Source of the DNA: Palsa-965 sp044448685
GTDB lineage: Bacteria > Bacteroidota > Bacteroidia > Palsa-965
Direction of reading: 5' to 3'
Length of the DNA stretch: 64,000 nt
Assembly (NCBI GenBank): GCA_044448685.1
Contig: JBIOHC010000019.1
Coordinates: forward strand, 1 to 64,000
The position numbers and the translations under genes were made by a program. Below the pieces are notes generated by a model, which worked only from the letters and a program-made list of their open reading frames with translations, was not told the DNA's origin and made no database searches. Shown here piece after piece: positions 52,901-60,910 of this stretch (the stretch's first letter is position 1; every line of letters starts with the position of its first letter).

Positions 52901-52993
52901 CTCAATGGCATCATGGGTGTATGCGGAGAATACAAACAGGAAGCGCTTCTGAAGGAGTTTGAGCCGAGGTTCAGGAATCTGGGAATTGAATAG
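49913..52993 (+). CDS. DUF2723 (TMEM260-like) polytopic membrane protein
   Basis: 1026 residues. About eight membrane helices lie within residues 1-310, a large exposed region spans about 310-510, and further helices lie at about 520-600. A soluble C-terminal part (about 800-1026) has helix-pair character like TPR. The DUF2723 hallmark FWDCGEYIATSYKLEVGHPPGAP lies at 33-56, in the first extracytoplasmic loop. Asp35 and Glu38 sit where GT-C glycosyltransferases carry catalytic acids. The related human TMEM260 is reported as an O-mannosyltransferase; a glycosyltransferase role here is inference. ATG 49916 is an alternative start. Confidence 0.85.
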   Translation: MMAYKKLNILIGWLVFGIASFTYLSTIEPTASFWDCGEYIATSYKLEVGHPPGAPLFNMIARFFTLFSDKYHAAALVNAMSALSSAATILFLFWSITMLARKLYPRNKELSTGQIWAIMGAGAVGALAYTFSDSFWFSAVEGEVYAMSSMFTAAVFWAMLRWEAVADEPGADRWLILAFYLIGLSIGVHLLSLLTIPAMVFIYYFKRYKITRKGFIITTILSVFLLGFVQSILIPWIVKLAALFELFFVNNLHMPFNSGTVAYFLVLLGGIVFGVRYTKRKNFAFANTAILSFACLVLGYSSFMVLIIRANANTPMNQNRPTDALGLLSYLNRDQYGDWPLLYGPYYTAKLVKDQDKAYSDGSPSYRKDAKAGRYVVIDKKDKTVPNYDKRYCTFFPRMYDGNEPGKINAYKRWGNVKPRIYYLPDEHGQYDSIEKPSFGENLTYFGRYQIWHMYARYFLWNFVGKQNDAEGYGNKVDGNWLSGIGPIDDWRLGDQSRVPKVMKENKARNQLYFLPLILGAIGMFFHYRKSKEDLWVILLFFFFTGLAIILFLNQKPIEPRERDYAYVGSFYAFAIWIGLGVLGIFEFLKSRTDEKKSAIIASVICLLAVPCIMAKAEWNDHDRSHRRTALALAKNYLNSCAPNAILFTHGDNDTFPLWYAQEVEGIRTDVRVIVLSYFNIDWYIDQMRTAQYESAPVPIKMPAEKYTGGNRDYVPIMDRGVQGYFPIQQVLDFMCSDDDHDKVMMGNKKMINYMPTRKISIPVDKEAVLKNGTVSPELADRIVPEIQWDLSGSYITKSSMMIMEIIAHNNWERPIYFGATGGSEAYMNLNPYLQQEGYAYRLVPVLNKKQEMSIAPARVNTAIMYKNVMEKFDWGNMDRKDVYIDNYIALQVGTNERLAMASLAQALINENKKDSAIAVLDKCQKMVPAWNVPIDDRISFTLAVEYYQAGAIDKANKLVREVFDVYEDRLRYFHTFHGDDIDDMLRSEIDVSGRILNGIMGVCGEYKQEALLKEFEPRFRNLGIE

Positions 52994-53640
52994 GCGCAAG
53001 ACACGCCTAAGAAGACTCAATAGAACGCGGATTTTCATGATTATCAGGATCACCGCGGATATAATATGATCTGATCTGCCAAGGCTTTATATTCATTCTC
53101 CAACAGAACATGTATCATCCCATTCGGGATCATCACTGCCCCAAACCGGATAGAGTCATTCCTATATGGGATCGTATTCATCCCAAACCGGATCGCACCA
53201 TTCCAACATGGGATAGTGGTTATCCAGAACCGGATAATATCCTTCCGATACAGGATAGTGATTGTACCGAACCGGATAATATCCTTCCGATATAGGATAG
53301 TGATCGTCCCGAACGGAAGAATACCATTCCGATATAGGATAATGACTGTCCTTAACGGGATAATATCTTTCCGAGATAGGATCGTCACTGTCCCGAACCG
53401 GATAATACCGTCCCGATATGGGATAGTGACGGTCCTGATCCGGATGACGTCTATCCTGAATAAGACGATTGCCTTCTTGTGTCGGGTTGCGTTCAGACCT
53501 TCAAAGAACGTCCTGATATCCCCAAGAACAAATTTATTCCTGTTGTTCTATTCATCTTTCCATGAAAGAGTGAAGATTATACGAACAGAATCGAAAGATA
53601 TTTCAAAAAGGAATGGATGTCAATACGTAGAAAGACGTAT
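52994..53640. other. 647-bp intergenic region carrying a tandem-repeat array
   Basis: The longest gene-free stretch in the window. It begins with a hairpin TAGGCG/CGCCTA (52991-53009) overlapping the DUF2723 stop. Then come about 105 bp without recognised features and the 42-bp array (53116-53451). A further 170 bp contain only a hairpin (AATACGT 53622-53628 with ACGTATT 53635-53641) at the end of the convergent SpmAB-like gene. Short frames are open through the array on both strands, but none has coding support outside the repeats. Confidence 0.7.
53116..53451. repeat. tandem array, 8 x 42 bp (16 half-units of 21 bp)
   Basis: Eight contiguous units of exactly 42 bp start at 53116, 53158, 53200, 53242, 53284, 53326, 53368 and 53410. 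Each splits into two related 21-bp halves, one like TTCCGATATAGGATAGTGAT and one like TGTCCCGAACCGGATAATAT. They share TCC, an A and GGATAnT at the same positions. Each half has TCC...GGA inverted symmetry. A weak ninth partial unit begins at 53452. Copies are diverged (about 60-90% alike), so this is an old array. No spacers lie between units. Confidence 0.9.
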
Positions 53641-54873
53641 TTAATGCTTAAAGAAGAGATACGCCATAAAAATTGCCGCGAGGAAACCGCACAGATCAGT
53701 AAGCAAGCCATAGGTAACGGCATAGCGTGTTTTCTTGATACCGACGGAACCAAAGTAGAGGGCAATAATATAAAAGGTGGTGTCCGACGATCCTTGTATG
53801 ACGCTGGAAAGGCGTGCGGCGAAAGAATCCACTCCGCTTTGGTTTATGATACCTACTGTCATGGCGCTGGCACCGGAGCTGCTCAGGGGGCGAATGAATG
53901 CCGTAGGTATAGCAGGAACGATATCGGTAGGGCAGCCCAGGAAGGTGAGTGTACTGATCAGTCCTTTCTGAAGATAATCCATACAGCCGGCTGCATTGAA
54001 AATAGCGACGCCTACGAGCATGGCAACGATATATGGAATGAGTTTTATAACGGTCAGGAAGCCTTCTTTTGCTCCTTCAATAAAGGTATTGTACACATCT
54101 ATTTTGCGGTAAGCGCCCAGGCCAATAAACGTAACCATAATTCCCAGGAGGATAAAGCTGCTTACAAAGCTGGAGGCGGACGAGAGCTGTGGCATACTCA
54201 GGTGGGATGCTCCGTAAACAACTCCGCCTACAACGGCAATGATACCCAGCATCCAGAGCAGGAGTACAGGATCCCAGAGGCGTATGCGCTGGCGTAAACC
54301 TACCAGGATAATTCCGGTCAGTGTTGAAACAAGTGTTGCAAGCAGGATAGGCAGGAACACATCAGCAGGGTTTACTGCATGGAATTTAGCTCTGTAAACC
54401 ATAATGCTGACCGGTATGAGAGCAAACCCGGCAGTATTGATTACGAGGAACATGATTTGTGAGTTGGATGCTTTTTCCTTGTCCTCATTCAGATCCTGCA
54501 TGCTTTGCATGGCTTTCAATCCCATAGGAGTGGCGGCATTGCCAAGCCCAAGCATATTGGCCGAAAAATTAAGAATGATCTGTCCCAGGGCCGGATGATC
54601 TTTGGGTATCTGTGGAAAAAGACGGCTGAAGAAGGGGCCTATGATACGGGAAAGGATACGTATGGCTCCTGCCTTTTCTCCTACATTCATAATACCCAGC
54701 CAGAGTGTCATGGCACCGGTAAGGTTGAGAGCAATTTCGAAAGCCTGTGCAGATGAGCTGAAGGTGCTTTGCAGCATGGAGGAAAAAACAGCATGATCAT
54801 GAAAGAATATAAGCCGGATCAGAGCTACAAGAAAGGCGAGCAGAAATAAAGCAATCCAGATAAAATTCAGCAT
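53641..54873 (-). CDS. SpmA-SpmB fused nucleoside-recognition membrane protein
   Basis: 410-residue inner-membrane protein with about ten helices, made of two halves. The first (1-200) resembles SpmA, with SANMLGLGNAATPMGLKAM. The second (about 215-410) resembles SpmB, with FIRPLSSSGASAMTVGI. In Bacillus these are two sporulation proteins; here, in a non-sporulating phylum, they are fused. Such Gate-domain proteins are thought to be transporters, but the substrate is unknown. A hairpin at 53622-53641 overlaps the stop codon. Confidence 0.86.
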   Translation of the reverse strand: MLNFIWIALFLLAFLVALIRLIFFHDHAVFSSMLQSTFSSSAQAFEIALNLTGAMTLWLGIMNVGEKAGAIRILSRIIGPFFSRLFPQIPKDHPALGQIILNFSANMLGLGNAATPMGLKAMQSMQDLNEDKEKASNSQIMFLVINTAGFALIPVSIMVYRAKFHAVNPADVFLPILLATLVSTLTGIILVGLRQRIRLWDPVLLLWMLGIIAVVGGVVYGASHLSMPQLSSASSFVSSFILLGIMVTFIGLGAYRKIDVYNTFIEGAKEGFLTVIKLIPYIVAMLVGVAIFNAAGCMDYLQKGLISTLTFLGCPTDIVPAIPTAFIRPLSSSGASAMTVGIINQSGVDSFAARLSSVIQGSSDTTFYIIALYFGSVGIKKTRYAVTYGLLTDLCGFLAAIFMAYLFFKH

Positions 54874-54918
54874 GCAGGATTCAGTTGGTGCTAATATACA
54901 AAGATTGGGAAAGGCTGT

Positions 54919-55476
54919 CTATACACAGTGGGTGCAAAAATTACGGAATAGATGCAGGCCTTTGTCTCCACTTACTTCAGGATGGAACTGAATACCCCAT
55001 ATTTTCTGCGTCGGATGTTTCATAGCTTCATTTGCATACGTAGCGGAGGAGGCGAGGTGAATAAATCCTTCCGGCAGATTGATGCCTTCTGTATGGTCTT
55101 CATTCATAGATACCCCGTCATCCAGGCCTGTGAAGAGCGGATCTTTTTTAAGGACATGAATAGGGTTTTCGGCTCTCACTTCCGGTCCACGGTAAATCTT
55201 TGCTCCATGCAGAATACCGATAACCTGTTGCCCGAAACAAATACCCAATACAGGAATATCTATTTCCTTGATAAAGGAGCACCGTTCATGGTACGGGGTA
55301 TGATCCACCTCGGTGAGGTAGGTAGGTGAGCCGCTCATTATTATTGCCTTTGCATCGTGCATCGCTCCCCGGTCTATATTTTCCCAGGGGTGAACCTTGG
55401 TAGGGAAACCGAGTGCCTCTATCATTCCTACAATGAAAGGAATTTTGCGGCTCCCGAAGTCAATGATATGAAACAT
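54919..55476 (-). CDS. stand-alone class I glutamine amidotransferase (GuaA N-domain-like)
   Basis: 185 residues. Complete triad for a class I GATase: Cys80 in LGICFGQQVIG, and His165 and Glu167 in FHPEVSGDKG. It resembles the glutaminase half of GMP synthase, but the ATP-pyrophosphatase domain is absent and no such gene follows. Possible roles are a separately encoded GMP synthetase subunit, as in archaea, or an amidotransferase/hydrolase of another kind. Lies 75 nt downstream of the OmpA-family gene, with a perfect 22-bp inverted repeat between them and no promoter box found. Confidence 0.82.
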   Translation of the reverse strand: MFHIIDFGSRKIPFIVGMIEALGFPTKVHPWENIDRGAMHDAKAIIMSGSPTYLTEVDHTPYHERCSFIKEIDIPVLGICFGQQVIGILHGAKIYRGPEVRAENPIHVLKKDPLFTGLDDGVSMNEDHTEGINLPEGFIHLASSATYANEAMKHPTQKIWGIQFHPEVSGDKGLHLFRNFCTHCV

Positions 55477-55486
55477 TTTATTAATT

Positions 55487-55552
55487 ATGATTTAAGATTT
55501 ATGATTTAGCTGAACTCGTTCCCAAAATCGTAAATCATAAATCTTAAATCAT
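55487..55552. repeat. perfect 22-bp inverted repeat with 7-bp-period arms
   Basis: Left arm 55487-55508 and right arm 55531-55552 are exact reverse complements over 22 bp with a 22-nt loop. Each arm is a tandem of the heptamer GATTTAA/GATTTAT. The right arm ends on the OmpA-family stop codon, and the left arm ends 10 nt before the amidotransferase ATG. Confidence 0.88.
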
Positions 55553-58068
55553 TAATCAATGATAACCATTTCAACTCTTCTGTTCTTCTGTCTGCCCTGG
55601 GGTGTTGTGTTCGGTGCAATTGGCTTATCCGGTCCGAACCAGAGAATCTTGAAGCGTTTTTCGTCAACGCCTTTTGTCATCAGATGTTTTGCAACAGCAC
55701 GGGCTCTGTTTTCGCTCAGCTTCATATTGTCCTGCTTTTTCCCCTGGTTATCCGTATGACCGCTTAGTTTGAGTTTCCATTCCGGTTTTTTCTTCATAAG
55801 TGTGGCAAGCTCATCCAGTGAAGGGAAGGATTCAGCTTTGATGACATCCTTTCCTGTTTCGAATTCCAGATTGCTGAAAGCTTTTTTCAGGATCTGAGCT
55901 TCTTCCTTGGTCAGCTTTATAGGAACATCTTTCTCTTCAAGTTCTTTCAGTTTATGTTCATCAGCTTTCAGCTGTTCAAAGCGGAAGTAACGGTCGGCAC
56001 CGCGTACAAGTTTCTTGCTCACACCTCCTACAACGATATTGATTTCCTTGAGTTCATCCGTATCTTCTCCTTCTATACTGAAGAGGACATTTTCATCGGC
56101 AGGCAGGGTTTCAAAACTGAACGTTCCGTCCTTGTTTCTTTTCACCTTCTGGATTACATTCTTATCCTTATCCATTACAAGGAGGTTCACGACAGGACAT
56201 CCGTCATTATCGGCAGGCCCCGGTTTATCCGGACAGAGGTCAATCTTATCAGGTACACCGTCCCCGTCTCTGTCAGGGCATCCTTTGAGCTCCTTAGGTC
56301 CTGCCTGATCAGGGCATTCATCATCCTTATCCGGAATGCCGTCCCCGTCTCTGTCAGGGCATCCTTTGAGTTCCTTAGGTCCTGCCTGATCCGGACATTC
56401 ATCATCCTTATCAGCTATACCATCATTGTCACGATCGGGGCATCCGTGCAGTTCAATTTTTCCGGGTACATCCGGGCACTGGTCTTCCGAATCAGGTACA
56501 TGATCACCGTCTCTGTCGGGGCAGCCCATAAATTCCCAGGTACCTGGTACATCCGGGCATTTGTCTTTTTTATCCGAAACCTTGTCATGGTCACGGTCTT
56601 TGACTCTGCGGTAGGGGATAGGAAGCTTAAGGAGGAAATGAAACTCTCCACCGTAGAGATTGCCGGATCCCATAAAGCTGTTTAGGGTATTGGTTCCGAC
56701 TATCAAATGCCCAAGCCTTATGTTAAGTCCATAATTGAAATTCCTGAATCCGTCATAGGAGAGAGGTACGTAAACACCAAACCATTTGTGATCCCAGCGG
56801 GGTACGAGGGCAATGCGGGATATTTCGTGAACTACGGCATCGCTGTTCTTGAACTTGAATGCATAATCGCCCATAAGGCCGGCATAGAAATCTTTGTAGA
56901 TATTATAGTCGGCCTGGAAATTGAGGGTGGTAGGGAGGTGTACATAAAAAGTCTTGTCGCCTTTGTTCGATCTGAACATGGAGGTGAAGGTGCTGTCTAT
57001 CTGGTGAAGGCTTCCCATTTTTGCATTCTTGAGATTCCAGATATTAATATCTGCAGTGAAATCCCGGCTCAGATCACCTTTGATATATCTCACTCCACCC
57101 AGATCGAGTAAGGACATTCCGAAACGGAATTTGTATTTGTTTTTCCAGCGCATGTCCAGGTTTGTTTCCCCATCCATGTCATATTTATATTTTGCAAAAT
57201 CAGGTCTGTATTCATATACCACACCTAAGTCGGCACCAAAACCGGGAAAATTGCCGGGAGTGAATTTCAAAGAATTATTCGGGTTGTTCGGATCCCAGGT
57301 AATGTTTGAAGAGTGGCCGTAATTGACAGTGGTATTGAAAAGGGCGATGGTATCTTTGTTGCTGACCTTGTAATTCAGGTCGCTCATATGAGCATATACC
57401 GCACCGAGACCTTGTATGTATTTAAGGGTAAGGCCCCCTTTGAGGAAATGTTTGTCTTTGTTATAAAAAACATGTGCAAAGGTGATTCCATATTCAGCCC
57501 AGGCATTCATGCCAATATTGAGGTTTTTATTGTGGAGTTCCTGGTTATACTGAATAGTATCGGTCAGTCCTTTATAAACCTGGTGAGCCAGATTGGATTC
57601 GAGTCCGTCAACATTAAAATAGAAACGGGTACGGCACATAAACCCGACTGAATTCTTGGGGTTAAGACGGATCATGAAGGAAGGAAGGTGGAGACTGGCT
57701 CCGAGGAAGATGGATTTGGTATCCCCGTTGATACGTTCTGTAATACCGACCGATCCTCCGCTGTTATTATTCTTGTTGTTATTTCCATTCCCGCCATTGT
57801 TATTATTGTTATTGTCCTGGGGTTTGGCAGTGAGGGAATGCTTGATATCGGCTTTGTTAAATCCCAGGTAATTATTGCCGAAATTTAAATCCAGGCCAAT
57901 AATCTCCATATCGAATTTAAAACGGCTGTCGGCAGTAGAAGCAGGGTTGAGATATCCTCCGGTTATTCCGGAATAATTTCCCATGGAATACCCCATAAAA
58001 TCCTGTGCCTGGAAATGTCCGGCACAAAGAATAATCGTAAAGAGGACCAGGGTAGCTGTTTTCTTCAT
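55552..58068 (-). CDS. OmpA-family protein with DUF5723-like barrel and TSP3 repeats
   Basis: 838 residues. The signal peptide MKKTATLVLFTIILCAGHFQAQ is followed by a large beta-barrel-like part (about 25-480, DUF5723 type, with an Asn-rich loop NNNNNNGGNGNNNKNNN). Five calcium-binding thrombospondin type 3 repeats come next (about 490-625, units like DRDGDGIPDKDDECPD). A short Ig-like domain leads to a C-terminal OmpA peptidoglycan-binding domain (SGHTDNQG ... ENRARAVA ... NRRVEMVI). Two consecutive TSP3 units are nearly identical over 81 bp (56279 and 56360), a recent duplication. It anchors the outer membrane to the wall. A start 7 codons upstream is possible. Confidence 0.87.
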   Translation of the reverse strand: MKKTATLVLFTIILCAGHFQAQDFMGYSMGNYSGITGGYLNPASTADSRFKFDMEIIGLDLNFGNNYLGFNKADIKHSLTAKPQDNNNNNNGGNGNNNKNNNSGGSVGITERINGDTKSIFLGASLHLPSFMIRLNPKNSVGFMCRTRFYFNVDGLESNLAHQVYKGLTDTIQYNQELHNKNLNIGMNAWAEYGITFAHVFYNKDKHFLKGGLTLKYIQGLGAVYAHMSDLNYKVSNKDTIALFNTTVNYGHSSNITWDPNNPNNSLKFTPGNFPGFGADLGVVYEYRPDFAKYKYDMDGETNLDMRWKNKYKFRFGMSLLDLGGVRYIKGDLSRDFTADINIWNLKNAKMGSLHQIDSTFTSMFRSNKGDKTFYVHLPTTLNFQADYNIYKDFYAGLMGDYAFKFKNSDAVVHEISRIALVPRWDHKWFGVYVPLSYDGFRNFNYGLNIRLGHLIVGTNTLNSFMGSGNLYGGEFHFLLKLPIPYRRVKDRDHDKVSDKKDKCPDVPGTWEFMGCPDRDGDHVPDSEDQCPDVPGKIELHGCPDRDNDGIADKDDECPDQAGPKELKGCPDRDGDGIPDKDDECPDQAGPKELKGCPDRDGDGVPDKIDLCPDKPGPADNDGCPVVNLLVMDKDKNVIQKVKRNKDGTFSFETLPADENVLFSIEGEDTDELKEINIVVGGVSKKLVRGADRYFRFEQLKADEHKLKELEEKDVPIKLTKEEAQILKKAFSNLEFETGKDVIKAESFPSLDELATLMKKKPEWKLKLSGHTDNQGKKQDNMKLSENRARAVAKHLMTKGVDEKRFKILWFGPDKPIAPNTTPQGRQKNRRVEMVIID

Positions 58069-58110
58069 CCTTTGTCTGTAAGTTAACAAATATCGGCAAA
58101 AAAAGCCATT

Positions 58111-60810
58111 TTAAGGCAGTGCGTAGACGTATATATTTTTCCCTTCACCGCATACCAGTTGCAGGCTTCCGTTATGATGCAGATCACCTACCCGGAAGGG
58201 CAGGCGGCCTTTTAATGGGAATCCCTGGGGCTGTGTTCCGCCTGAGTTAAGCAGGTAAAGTTCGGAAGCACTCTCCGAGGCAACGCCTATCCAGCCGATT
58301 CCTTCAGGCCCCGGTACAAAGAAAGGGGTAAGTCCTGTTGAATCGGAAAACTGATATCCGAACAACAATGATTTATCTTCAGTAAAGACAGACAGTTCAT
58401 TTCCATCCAGGAAAATATATTCAGGATTCCTGTCTCCGTTCAGGTCTTCGAACAGAAAGAATGGTTTGCCGTTGAATTTTTTAAAGGGCATATGCTGTGT
58501 TTTTCCGCTGATACTTGTGCGGACTATATTGCCCATTGAGTCACAAGCCACAATAAAGGTGTGTGCAGGATCCTTGCCGGTGGTAAGATACAGGCTAAGT
58601 AAGGGAGAAGGAAGTTTCTCTTTAAATGGAGCCTGCATTTCCCCATGCCTGTCGAACATAGAGATCTGTCCCTGTATATCGGCTGTAAGGAGGTAGTCCT
58701 TGCCTCCCATCCGGGTATGTAAAATATCTGCCATCGCAGTATCTGTAAGTACCGGATCATTCCACCCTTCCACAGCTTTGCCTTTGATGGTATAATTGCG
58801 GATATGTTTATCAGCACAGGTAATAAGCAGGCGGTAGTCGTTTTTCCGGTCATAATCCATCACGGCCAGGGCATTCGTGGCAGGGGCTGGAAGCGTAAGA
58901 GGGAAACCGTCCAGGTCTTTTCCATTGCGGTCAAGGAGATAAATATGCGAATGGCAGGAAAAGAGAATCTGCAACTTATTGTTTTTAAACGCATCGACCT
59001 GATAAACCTCGCCGTTGATTTTTTCGGGAAGAATTTTGGTCCACAATACGGCTCCTGTATTACTCAACAAATAAATTTTATTTCCTTCATCCTGTACAAA
59101 AATATCGAGTGTATTGTTCAGGTGGTTGACCAGGAGCTGGGGACGGAAATTGAACACTGTATCCAGGCGTGTTTCCCATAAAGCAGAAACCTCTTTTTTG
59201 TATACCGGATTTTCTTCCAGGCAGGCAGTGCTGTAGAAGAGATCACCTTTGGATGTAAACTGTATTCCGAAGGCATCGAAACGAAGGAGGAGGTCTGTTT
59301 GCTTTTTGAATGCCGCACCCAATGAAGGGGAGGAGAAGGCAGGATAGGCAGAGCCTGAACGGGCTATGTTGGAATATAAATAAACATTGGACTTTGATGC
59401 CAGGTTACCTGAAAATTTGGAGTAGTGTTTGTCTTTGTACAACGTATGATCACTGTCAACCTGACGGAGATAGTGCTTGAGACCGGAAAGGGTATTGGAG
59501 AAGACCAGGCAGTTCTCCACGCTGGTGTAATAATTGTTCCGGACTGCATAGGATGAGCCGAACAACAGAGGCAAGATCCCTTTGACAGGTAAATGACTTA
59601 TAATATGTTTGCGGAAATGGGTCGTATCATTTTTCAAAGAGTCTTTACGACACACCAGGGCACATAGTTCATTCAATGCTTTATAAGAAGCATCTATATG
59701 TTCGGAACGGAGAATGACAAATTCAGAAGCTGTTGAATCTTCAGGTTCTCCTTCAGAAAGCAGGATGCCTGTTTCCGTTTCGACCCAGGAAGAAAACAAA
59801 GCGCCTATATCCGTGCCATAGCGGGAATTGATGGAGTCAATACTTGCACGGGCATGGGCAGCACGTTTTTTATCATATGCTTCATACCAGTTCTGAAAAT
59901 TGCTGAATCCGAAATGAAGGAAGGAGGTCGCAGATGCCGGCATAACCTTTGTGATTTCAGTCTGCTGAGCTTCCTGATCATGAAAGAGATTCAGGTAGTC
60001 TGTTTCCGCATTGGCTGAACAAAAACCGTTCAGCAATAAAGCCTGGGGCCGGATGCTGCAGTCCAGAGCCATCCATTGGGCAAAAGCGCCCTGGGCAGCA
60101 AGACCGGCGCTGAATGCAGGATCGAGAAAGGATTTTGGCCAGAATGCCTGCTGAGGAAAGTGCAGGAAGAGGCGCATGTCGAAACGGGATGATTTGGCAG
60201 TGCCGTACACTTTTTGAAAAGCCGTTTCATTCAGAATTGATTTGGCAGCCTTGCTTTGTTCAATAGCTTTTGCCAATAGGGTTTCACTTTGACTGAGCAG
60301 GAGGATTCCTTTGCTGATGGAGAAGAAACATATTTCACTGCGGCTGGCAGAGCTGACCGAAGAAATCCCGTTCTCTTTTGCCCTTACCGTATAAACTGAA
60401 GAAAGAAAGCTGTTCAGCCGGCTTGCTGAGCTGTTCTCGGGAACAGAAAAGGCACAGAGGAATTCAAGCCCGTTATCGGCAGGATGGGCAGAGAAGAAGA
60501 GTGGATTCCCTTCCGTAACATGTACCAGGTTTTCATTCACTGCAAGCAATGAATCAAGCTCATAAAGCGTATTACGGAAGGAGGCAAAAGAGGGCAGGGC
60601 GCGCAAATCCTGCCAGATCATATTCGTGCCGTCGACGGTATGAAACAGGCTCTGGGTCTGACGCATTTCGACAATAAAAGCAGCATCCTCCGGAATAGCC
60701 GTAATTGCATTGGGTACAGGCTCCCTTGCTTTGCGCAGCTTAAGGTAGAAAAATACACAGGCTCCCAGGAGCAACACAACAAGAAAGGAAGCGGCAATTT
60801 TTCTGAACAT
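58111..60810 (-). CDS. large membrane-anchored protein with DUF3352-like and beta-propeller-like halves
   Basis: 899 residues. One N-terminal membrane helix (about 5-24, FRKIAASFLVVLLLGACVFF) has no proper lipobox. The first half (about 35-520) begins NAITAIPEDAAFIVEMR and resembles the DUF3352/periplasmic proteins that measure themselves in repeated domains. The second half (about 560-899) has repeated short motifs such as KIYLLSNTGAVLWTK, HIYLLDRNGKDLDGFPLTL and SMFDRHGEMQAPF, as in PQQ/FG-GAP propellers. Probably faces the periplasm. Function unknown. A terminator separates it from the T9SS cargo gene upstream. Confidence 0.75.
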   Translation of the reverse strand: MFRKIAASFLVVLLLGACVFFYLKLRKAREPVPNAITAIPEDAAFIVEMRQTQSLFHTVDGTNMIWQDLRALPSFASFRNTLYELDSLLAVNENLVHVTEGNPLFFSAHPADNGLEFLCAFSVPENSSASRLNSFLSSVYTVRAKENGISSVSSASRSEICFFSISKGILLLSQSETLLAKAIEQSKAAKSILNETAFQKVYGTAKSSRFDMRLFLHFPQQAFWPKSFLDPAFSAGLAAQGAFAQWMALDCSIRPQALLLNGFCSANAETDYLNLFHDQEAQQTEITKVMPASATSFLHFGFSNFQNWYEAYDKKRAAHARASIDSINSRYGTDIGALFSSWVETETGILLSEGEPEDSTASEFVILRSEHIDASYKALNELCALVCRKDSLKNDTTHFRKHIISHLPVKGILPLLFGSSYAVRNNYYTSVENCLVFSNTLSGLKHYLRQVDSDHTLYKDKHYSKFSGNLASKSNVYLYSNIARSGSAYPAFSSPSLGAAFKKQTDLLLRFDAFGIQFTSKGDLFYSTACLEENPVYKKEVSALWETRLDTVFNFRPQLLVNHLNNTLDIFVQDEGNKIYLLSNTGAVLWTKILPEKINGEVYQVDAFKNNKLQILFSCHSHIYLLDRNGKDLDGFPLTLPAPATNALAVMDYDRKNDYRLLITCADKHIRNYTIKGKAVEGWNDPVLTDTAMADILHTRMGGKDYLLTADIQGQISMFDRHGEMQAPFKEKLPSPLLSLYLTTGKDPAHTFIVACDSMGNIVRTSISGKTQHMPFKKFNGKPFFLFEDLNGDRNPEYIFLDGNELSVFTEDKSLLFGYQFSDSTGLTPFFVPGPEGIGWIGVASESASELYLLNSGGTQPQGFPLKGRLPFRVGDLHHNGSLQLVCGEGKNIYVYALP

Positions 60811-60847
60811 GAGGTGGTCCTAAACCGAAGGCAAATTACAGAATAAG

Positions 60848-60873
60848 AAAAGGCCGGTGTTAACCGGCCTTTT
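60848..60873 (-). terminator. intrinsic terminator of the T9SS cargo gene at 60911
   Basis: Perfect 10-bp stem AAAAGGCCGG (60848-60857) and CCGGCCTTTT (60864-60873) with a 6-nt loop, T-rich on both sides. Confidence 0.85.
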
Positions 60874-60910
60874 TACTTTTCAAGATAGCAATGTGGATGA
60901 AATCTCTGTT

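Noticed and set aside
53116..53451. CRISPR array
   Set aside because: Units are contiguous with no unique spacers, copies are diverged, and no cas genes are present.
53216..53644. Protein-coding gene through the 42-bp array (plus-strand 142-residue frame, or minus-strand 112-residue frame)
   Set aside because: Open frames on both strands are a by-product of a repeat whose unit is a multiple of three. No promoter box, family or coding signal is seen outside the repeats.
53617..54297. 226-residue plus-strand frame
   Set aside because: Antisense to the well-supported SpmAB-like gene, with low-complexity composition and no motif.
55954..56685. 243-residue plus-strand frame
   Set aside because: Shadow of the repetitive TSP3-coding region on the opposite strand.
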